A DNA stretch of 46,855 bases from an uncultured Ectothiorhodospiraceae bacterium (GTDB lineage Bacteria > Pseudomonadota > Gammaproteobacteria > Nevskiales > Oceanococcaceae): positions 1 to 46,855 of the forward strand of contig CAKZQS010000024.1 in the NCBI GenBank assembly GCA_937141935.1. Direction: 5' to 3'. Positions 43,147-46,855 of the stretch are shown here, in pieces. Made by a program: the position numbers and the translations under genes. How positions within the stretch are numbered: the stretch's first letter is position 1; each line of letters opens with the position of its first letter. The notes under the pieces were generated by a model. That model was not told where the DNA came from. It was given only the letters and a program-made list of their open reading frames with translations, and made no database searches.

Positions 43147-43172
43147 AAAAAGCCGGCGCAAAGGCCGGCTTT
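43147..43172 (-). terminator. terminator in array, unit 3
   Basis: Minus strand AAAGCCGGC, loop, GCCGGCTTT followed by TTCG; near-identical to unit 2. Confidence 0.75.
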
Positions 43173-43185
43173 CTCTATGAGCTTG

Positions 43186-43207
43186 TGGCTCCCGAGGACG
43201 GGCACGA
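43186..43207 (-). repeat. tRNA-Asn 3'-end copy 3
   Basis: 22 bases matching tRNA-Asn 43371-43392 with one change in the T-loop part (GGCACGA for GGCTCGA). Confidence 0.88.
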
Positions 43208-43288
43208 CGAATCGGCAGGACAGCCGATTCGGACACGGAGGCGAAGCCGGAGTGCCCCGAAGGGGCGAGGGGCAGGAGCCCCGAGTCC
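43208..43288 (+). repeat. four-hairpin element, tRNA-Asn array (4)
   Basis: First stem CGAATCGGC/GCCGATTCG, then GGCGAAGCC, CCCC-GAA-GGGG and GGGGC-AGGA-GCCCC; flanked by the tRNA-end copy 3 and ACCGCCGA. Confidence 0.75.
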
Positions 43289-43334
43289 ACCGCCGACGGC
43301 GGTCGAGAACCGATGGAGCGGGGGCACAAACGAA

Positions 43335-43357
43335 AAGGCCGGCATAAAGCCGGCCAT
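43335..43357 (-). terminator. terminator of tRNA-Asn
   Basis: Minus strand GGCCGGC, loop TTTAT, GCCGGCC followed by TTTTCG, 16 bases beyond the CCA of the tRNA-Asn fragment. Confidence 0.8.
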
Positions 43358-43370
43358 TCCTACTATCTGT

Positions 43371-43417
43371 TGGCTCCCGAGGACGGGCTCGAACCGCCGA
43401 CCCGGTGATTAACAGTC
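43371..43417 (-). tRNA. tRNA-Asn (GTT), 3' part only; probable att site
   Basis: Read on the minus strand: GACTGTTAATC (anticodon loop with GTT), then TCACC and the variable loop, T-arm GGCGG-TTCGAGC-CCGTC, acceptor strand CTCGGGA, discriminator G and CCA (43371-43373). The 5' half is missing: the base pairs expected upstream of the anticodon (GGTGA) are replaced by CCGGA, and neither D-arm nor 5' acceptor strand follows. A break at the anticodon stem is a usual boundary for a tyrosine-recombinase element inserted in a tRNA gene. An assembly join is the alternative. Confidence 0.85.
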
Positions 43418-43455
43418 CGGATGGAAACGCAGCGAATTCAACGGTCTTGCCTTGA

Positions 43456-43522
43456 TTTTTTGCGCCACGGGCCCGCTGTAACGTACTGATTATTCGTGGC
43501 CCTCAACGCTTTTTGCGCCACG
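43456..43522 (+). repeat. 13-base direct repeat near the att boundary
   Basis: TTTTTGCGCCACG occurs at 43457-43469 and again at 43510-43522, 53 bases apart, within about 100 bases of the broken tRNA-Asn. A partly inverted GCCACGGGCCC/CGTGGCCC pair lies between. Such repeats could be arm-type integrase or excisionase sites; this is a guess from position. Confidence 0.5.
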
Positions 43523-43708
43523 TTTTTCGCCCTGCTCTGCTGCCCCGGCCGAGCGCGATTTCGCGCGCGGATCCACCGGCCGGCAGGGCGGCGTGCTCCA
43601 GGCCTGGTAGGCCGGCGGGGGCGCCTCGCCGCGCCGCTGCTGCTCAATGTATTCCCGCGCGGCCTGCTGCATTGCGCGCAGCTCGGCCGGGGTTTTGCGT
43701 TTGGCCAT
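43490..43708 (-). CDS. small hydrophilic protein, island/prophage
   Basis: A 72-residue basic, soluble ORF (MAKRKTPAELRAMQQAAREYIEQQRRGEAPPP), helical at the start and Pro/Arg-rich afterwards. No family is recognised. Its start is 4 bases from a LexA-type palindrome, so it may be SOS-controlled. No good ribosome binding site is visible because the palindrome occupies that place. Confidence 0.5.
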   Translation of the reverse strand: MAKRKTPAELRAMQQAAREYIEQQRRGEAPPPAYQAWSTPPCRPVDPRAKSRSAGAAEQGEKRGAKSVEGHE

Positions 43709-43712
43709 CGGT

Positions 43713-43732
43713 TACTGTGCAAAATGACAGTA
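43713..43732. promoter_or_regulatory. LexA (SOS) box
   Basis: TACTGTGCAAAATGACAGTA is a perfect match to the gammaproteobacterial SOS box in its conserved ends (TACTG-N10-CAGTA; core CTGT-N8-ACAG). It lies between two divergent small genes (43490-43708 and 43800-44021), just inside the presumed integrated element. It is AT-rich compared with its surroundings, which makes chance less likely. Confidence 0.7.
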
Positions 43733-43799
43733 TGCGCGATGTCCGGCTGCGCGGCGGGGCTGCGTACTGATGCTGCACACCACCTTTGTGAGCAGCACC

Positions 43800-44021
43800 A
43801 TGAGCTACTGGATCTTCCGCACCCCGCAGGGCACGTGCCTGGCCGTCGATGAAGAGGCGCTGGCCGAGGGTGGCATCGGCGACGACCTGGGCGAGCTGAT
43901 TTACGACGACCCGATGCCGCGGCTGATCGCCGCGCTGCATGTGGGGATGATGGGCGGCGGCATTGTGGATCCGGTGCCTACGCCGCCGAAGCGGTCGGCG
44001 GCGGCGCTGCAGGCGGCGTAG
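43800..44021 (+). CDS. small acidic protein downstream of the SOS box
   Basis: A 73-residue acidic ORF (MSYWIFRTPQGTCLAVDEEALAEGG), with IGDDLGELIYDDPMPRLI in the middle and a Pro/Ala tail. ATG 43770 is an alternative start giving 83 residues. No family is recognised. It is the first gene to the right of the LexA box. Its end overlaps the convergent ORF 43978-44172 by 44 bases, so one of the two may be shorter or false. Confidence 0.5.
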   Translation: MSYWIFRTPQGTCLAVDEEALAEGGIGDDLGELIYDDPMPRLIAALHVGMMGGGIVDPVPTPPKRSAAALQAA

Positions 44022-44172
44022 GCGCCCCGCCAGCGCCCCGCGCCCGCCAGCGCCGCTGAGCGCGGGTCAGGCGCCGGCCGATGATGATGTCGATGCTGTG
44101 CACCCACACGGCGCGGGCGATGATGACGGTGAGCACGGCGCCCAGCAGCATGCCGAGCAGCAGCGTGCTCAC
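43978..44172 (-). CDS. small single-helix membrane protein, island/prophage
   Basis: A 64-residue ORF from GTG 44172: an N-terminal membrane helix (STLLLGMLLGAVLTVIIARAVWV), a short basic stretch (RRLTRAQRRWRARG) and a Pro/Ala-rich tail. The start overlaps the stop of the next ORF by 4 bases (GTGA), as in compact phage operons. The look is that of small phage membrane proteins; no specific family can be named. Confidence 0.5.
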   Translation of the reverse strand: MSTLLLGMLLGAVLTVIIARAVWVHSIDIIIGRRLTRAQRRWRARGAGGAPTPPAAPPPTASAA

Positions 44173-44369
44173 TGCGCCTCGTCCGGCAGCGCGGGGTGGG
44201 CGGCCCGGGCGATGGAGAGGATGGCGGCGAGCGCCAGCCAGGTGGCCAGGCGCAGCAGCCAGCAGGCACGGCAGCCGGCGGCCGCTGGCGCCGGCGCCCG
44301 GGTGGGGCGCGAGGCGGTGCTGGGTTGGTCAGCGGCGGCGGCGCTTGGCGATGGCGGTTTCGATGGCAT
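44169..44369 (-). CDS. small membrane protein, island/prophage
   Basis: A 66-residue ORF from ATG 44369: Pro/Ala/Ser-rich N-terminus, then CRACWLLRLATWLALAAILSIARAAHPAL, one membrane helix with two Cys before it. It overlaps the preceding coiled-coil gene by 41 bases and the following ORF by 4, so the three form a cassette. No family is recognised. Confidence 0.45.
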   Translation of the reverse strand: MPSKPPSPSAAAADQPSTASRPTRAPAPAAAGCRACWLLRLATWLALAAILSIARAAHPALPDEAQ

Positions 44370-44637
44370 CGCGCTTTTCCTGAATCCACGGCCCCAGCGC
44401 CGGCCAGGTGTCGGCCAGGTCGCTGAGCAGGCCGCGGTAAAGGTGCACCTCGTAGCTATAGTCGCGCAGCGATGCGCGCAGCTCGTCGACATCGCGCGCC
44501 TGTTTGCGCATCTCACCTGTTAGGCGGTCGCGGTCGACTTCCAGCTGGTGGTGGCGGGCTTCGAGCAGCTCGGCGCGCCGCAGCAGGCTTTCGTACTCGG
44601 CGGGGGTGGGCAGAACCCGCCGCTCGCGCACGGGCTG
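44329..44637 (-). CDS. coiled-coil protein, 5'-truncated, island/prophage
   Basis: About 100 residues of a charged helical protein: PTPAEYESLLRRAELLEARH, then a heptad-like run to RKQARDVDELRASLRD, then WPALGPWIQEKRDAI and a basic end (AKRRRR). Its beginning is lost at the join with ribosomal sequence near 44640; codons further upstream on this strand are just antisense of rplD. No family is recognised. Confidence 0.5.
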   Translation of the reverse strand, partial: QPVRERRVLPTPAEYESLLRRAELLEARHHQLEVDRDRLTGEMRKQARDVDELRASLRDYSYEVHLYRGLLSDLADTWPALGPWIQEKRDAIETAIAKRRRR

Positions 44638-45018
44638 CCGATCTGGCGCGGCGGTGGTCAGACCTTCGCGCTGACGCCTCGCGATTTCTCGCAGAAGCTC
44701 AACAAGAAGCAGTGGCGTGTCGGCCTGCGCAGCATGCTTTCCGAGCTGCTCCGCCAGGACCGCATTCGCCTGGTGCAGGAAATTACCCTGCCGGACCACC
44801 GCACCAAGAGCGTCAAGTCCTGGCTGGATGGCATTGGTGAAGGTCGCGTGCTGGTCGTCGACACCCAGATCAGTGATGAGCTGGCGCGGGGCTCGGCGAA
44901 CCTGCCGCAGGTTGAGTTGTGTCTGGCCGGGCGTCTGAATCCGGCGGCCCTGGTCGGCGCCGATCTCGTGGTCCTCACCGCGGCGGCTGCTGAAGCGATT
45001 TCGGAGTCCTTGTCATGA
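44638..45018 (+). CDS. rplD: ribosomal protein L4, N-terminus missing
   Basis: The last 126 residues of L4: PIWRGGGQTFALTPRDFSQK, KKQWRVGLRSMLSEL and a C-terminal globular part ending AEAISESLS. About 80 N-terminal residues, including the long loop before the WRGGG, are absent; antisense of island genes lies upstream instead. It is the first of a run of S10-operon genes with less extreme GC and different codon use from the rest of the window. The stop overlaps the rplW start (ATGA). Confidence 0.9.
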   Translation, partial: PIWRGGGQTFALTPRDFSQKLNKKQWRVGLRSMLSELLRQDRIRLVQEITLPDHRTKSVKSWLDGIGEGRVLVVDTQISDELARGSANLPQVELCLAGRLNPAALVGADLVVLTAAAAEAISESLS

Positions 45019-45329
45019 GCCGCATCAATCCCACGAGCGAAAAGGCCTACCAGGTGCTGATCGCACCGCTGGTGTCTGAGAAGTCCTCGCTGCTGGCGGA
45101 GAATCTCAACGTCGTCGCCTTCGAGGTCAGTCGTGATGCCACCAAGCCCCAGATCCGGCGTGCGGTTGAATCCCTGTTCGACGTCAAGGTCGTGACCGTG
45201 AGTACCGTGCGGGTCAAAGGCAAGACCAAGCGTTTCGGTCGCAGTTTTGGCCGTCGGTCGGACTGGAAGAAGGCCTATGTGCGTCTGGCCCAGGGCCAGG
45301 AAATTGATTTCACCGCAGGCGCCAAATAA
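45015..45329 (+). CDS. rplW: 50S ribosomal protein L23
   Basis: A 104-residue L23 with APLVSEKSSLLAE near the start, VVAFEVSRDATKPQIRRAVE, the FDVKVVTVSTVRVKGK core and RRSDWKKAYVRL. It binds 23S rRNA at the exit tunnel and serves as docking site for trigger factor and SRP. Extended N-terminus MSRINPTSEKAYQ and text overall look alphaproteobacterial. Full length. Confidence 0.95.
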   Translation: MSRINPTSEKAYQVLIAPLVSEKSSLLAENLNVVAFEVSRDATKPQIRRAVESLFDVKVVTVSTVRVKGKTKRFGRSFGRRSDWKKAYVRLAQGQEIDFTAGAK

Positions 45330-45358
45330 GGCGCCGGGCAGAGTGAGGAAATCTTAAG

Positions 45359-46192
45359 ATGGCAACCCAGAAAGCCAAGCCGACTTCCGCCGGACGCCGC
45401 TTTGTCGTGCGCGTGGTCGGTCAGGACCTGTACAAAGGCAAGCCGCATCAGGCGCTGGTCGCGAAGAAGTCGAAGACCGGCGGCCGGAACAATCAGGGCC
45501 GGATCACCACGCGGCACCGGGGTGGCGGTCACAAGCAGCGTTATCGACTGATCGATTTCAAGCGCGACAAGGACAATGTTCCCGCGGTGGTTGAGCGTCT
45601 GGAATACGATCCGAACCGGACCGCGTTCATTGCGCTGATCAACTACGAAGATGGTGAGCAGGCCTACATCCTGGCGCCGCAGCGTCTGTCCCCGGGCGAC
45701 AAGGTCGTTTCCGGTGAGCGTTGCGACATCAAGCCGGGCAATGCCATGCCGTTGCGCAACATGCCGGTGGGCACGGTCATCCACAATGTGGAACTGAAGC
45801 CCGAAAAGGGTGGCCAGATCGCCCGTTCGGCTGGTACGTACGCGCAGCTGATCGGCAAGGATTCCGGTTATGCGCAGCTTCGTCTGTCCTCTGGTGAACA
45901 GCGGATGGTGCGTGGCGAGTGCATGGCCACTGTCGGCGCGGTCAGCAACCCGGACCAGCAGAATGCGAAGCTCGGCAAGGCCGGTCGCAAGCGCTGGCTT
46001 GGCAAGCGTCCCGCAGTTCGCGGTGTCGCCATGAACCCGGTCGACCATCCGCACGGCGGTGGTGAAGGCCGGACCTCCGGCGGTCGTCATCCGGTGACGC
46101 CGTGGGGCAAGCCCACCAAGGGCAAGCGTACCCGTTCGAACAAGTCGACGGATCGCTTCATCATGCGGTCGCGCCACCAGCGCAAGAAGTAA
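45359..46192 (+). CDS. rplB: 50S ribosomal protein L2
   Basis: A 277-residue L2, needed for subunit joining and peptidyl transfer. Conserved text: [20 protein letters not shown], the active-site region [16 protein letters not shown] with the essential His, and [27 protein letters not shown] precedes the ATG. Full length; the start [16 protein letters not shown] is of alphaproteobacterial type. Confidence 0.96.
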   Translation: MATQKAKPTSAGRRFVVRVVGQDLYKGKPHQALVAKKSKTGGRNNQGRITTRHRGGGHKQRYRLIDFKRDKDNVPAVVERLEYDPNRTAFIALINYEDGEQAYILAPQRLSPGDKVVSGERCDIKPGNAMPLRNMPVGTVIHNVELKPEKGGQIARSAGTYAQLIGKDSGYAQLRLSSGEQRMVRGECMATVGAVSNPDQQNAKLGKAGRKRWLGKRPAVRGVAMNPVDHPHGGGEGRTSGGRHPVTPWGKPTKGKRTRSNKSTDRFIMRSRHQRKK

Positions 46193-46206
46193 GAGAGGAC
46201 GTCTAA

Positions 46207-46485
46207 ATGGCTCGTTCGGTTTGGAAAGGTCCGTTTGTTGACGGTTATCTTCTCAAGAAGGCTGAGAAGGTTCGTGAAAGCGGCCGCAATGAAGTGATCA
46301 AGACGTGGAGCCGTCGCTCCACCATCCTGCCGCAGTTCGTCGGTCTGACTTTCGGCGTCTACAACGGCAACAAGCATATCCCGGTCTCCGTATCCGAGGA
46401 CATGGTCGGCCAGAAGCTCGGTGAATATTCGCCGACACGGACCTACTACGGTCACGGCGCCGACAAGAAAGCGAAGAGGAAGTAA
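46207..46485 (+). CDS. rpsS: 30S ribosomal protein S19
   Basis: A 92-residue S19: [20 protein letters not shown], then [20 protein letters not shown] and [20 protein letters not shown]. It lies in the head of the small subunit. The text matches alphaproteobacterial S19 closely. GAGGACG precedes the start. Confidence 0.96.
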   Translation: MARSVWKGPFVDGYLLKKAEKVRESGRNEVIKTWSRRSTILPQFVGLTFGVYNGNKHIPVSVSEDMVGQKLGEYSPTRTYYGHGADKKAKRK

Positions 46486-46487
46486 CG

Positions 46488-46855
46488 ATGGGCAAGGCAA
46501 AAACCCCGCGCCGGCTCAAGGACAACGAAGATTGGCAACAGCAGCGCATTGCCGAATTCAAGACAGAACTGGAAGAGTCTGTATACGTAATCAGTGATTT
46601 CGTTCTCGCTGACACCATTCCACCGGCTGAACTCCTACAGCAAGAGGCAGAGGAAAGTAGGATTGCAACAGAAGAAAAGGCTATTAAAGAACGAATTAAA
46701 CAAACCTCACTTTTGGATTTTGATGGTCTTATCACGTACATCGAGGTTAACGGGAATCAGCTTCCTCCGGGTATGGTGTCCAGTCTTGTTTTAGAAGCTG
46801 TTGCAGCCAAAATGATGCTCCAGGTCAGTGATTTTGAGTCACGGCTCAAAACAGC
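46488..46855 (+). CDS. rplV start fused in frame to unknown sequence
   Basis: The first 14 residues, MGKAKTPRRLKDNE, are the typical beginning of alphaproteobacterial ribosomal protein L22, in the expected place after rpsS. From about 46528 the similarity stops: no SPQKLNLVA follows, and the frame continues open to the window end with an acidic helical sequence (RIAEFKTELEESVYVISDF, PPAELLQQEAEESRIATEE, LLDFDGLITYIEVNGNQLPP) that I do not recognise. The DNA there is visibly AT-richer. The ORF is cut by the end of the window. I read it as a join of unrelated DNA, not a gene fusion. Confidence 0.6.
   Translation, partial: MGKAKTPRRLKDNEDWQQQRIAEFKTELEESVYVISDFVLADTIPPAELLQQEAEESRIATEEKAIKERIKQTSLLDFDGLITYIEVNGNQLPPGMVSSLVLEAVAAKMMLQVSDFESRLKT

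Larger units (their letters stand above)
42653..43370 (-). repeat. tRNA-Asn-associated tandem repeat array
   Basis: The 850 bases between the M19-like gene and the tRNA-Asn fragment hold no protein gene but about three and a half repeat units read with the tRNA (minus strand). Each contains a terminator hairpin, a conserved GC block (on the plus strand CACCGCCGAAGGCGGTGAGA and variants at about 42921, 43103, 43289, eroded at 42653), a four-hairpin element, and a 22-base copy of the tRNA-Asn 3' end. Distances between tRNA-end copies are 267, 182 and 185 bases; the longer one carries two hairpin elements. Architecture resembles the 178-bp repeats behind E. coli tyrT. Bases 42523-42652 show nothing clear. 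Confidence 0.85.

Noticed and set aside
42532-43412. Several ORFs with repeated words such as REPKAHRESRPL and APEDGLDNPA
   Set aside because: They are translations of the hairpin and tRNA-end repeats; their similarity to each other comes from the DNA repeats, not from protein selection.
42653-43417. CRISPR array
   Set aside because: Repeat units are about 180 bases, made of terminators, hairpins and tRNA ends; there are no short constant repeats with unique 30-40 base spacers and no cas genes.
44641-44799. Upstream extension of the coiled-coil ORF
   Set aside because: Those codons are the antisense of rplD beyond the join and do not belong to the island gene.

Overview
The window is mostly one contiguous stretch (about 0.62 to 44.6 kb) of a very GC-rich gammaproteobacterial chromosome. 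The gene content (mfd-csiV, cysM-rlmD-ldt-nagZ-hpt with an MTA/MTI phosphorylase, a DUF1302 and a DUF1329 protein, CioAB with a DUF2474 peptide, a 180-kDa-type NAD glutamate dehydrogenase) suggests an aerobic, oligotrophic Nevskiales/Solimonadaceae- or Xanthomonadales-like organism; this placement is inference. Both ends look foreign. The first 0.6 kb holds a GtrA-like fragment and then a class III cyclase fragment, both in frame with a 5'-truncated mfd. The last 2.2 kb is an S10-operon piece (rplD-rplW-rplB-rpsS-rplV start) of alphaproteobacterial type, which in turn breaks inside rplV into AT-richer unknown sequence. Assembly or amplification chimerism is the simplest explanation for these joins.

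Layout of the core: mfd, csiV, a lipoprotein and a membrane protein; two coupled exported hydrolases (alpha/beta hydrolase and amidase); then a tightly overlapping minus-strand operon MFS-cysM-unknown-rlmD-ldt-nagZ-hpt-MTIP; NAD-GDH; a DUF1329-ROK kinase-zeta GST operon; a CpxP-like protein divergent from a CpxR/CpxA-like pair; lipA; mltF; tRNA-Ser(CGA) followed by a repeat array; a DUF1302 outer-membrane protein; cioAB plus a DUF2474 peptide; a UbiB-family kinase; Pmp3; a divergent response regulator/GAF-histidine kinase pair; and a large M19-like lipoprotein.

The most unusual signals are non-coding. Behind tRNA-Ser(CGA) (30.0-30.6 kb) and behind the 3' half of a tRNA-Asn(GTT) (42.65-43.42 kb) lie arrays carrying copies of each tRNA's own 3' end, with terminators, resembling in architecture the E. 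coli tyrT/rtT repeats. Within both arrays the same four-hairpin element sits exactly where the T-loop would continue (TCGA|A), as if it had inserted into the T-loop. The tRNA-Asn stops at its anticodon stem, and beyond it lie direct repeats, a perfect LexA-type operator (TACTG-N10-CAGTA) and small overlapping membrane/coiled-coil ORFs. This fits the end of a tRNA-integrated prophage or island, cut off by the alphaproteobacterial join at about 44.64 kb.
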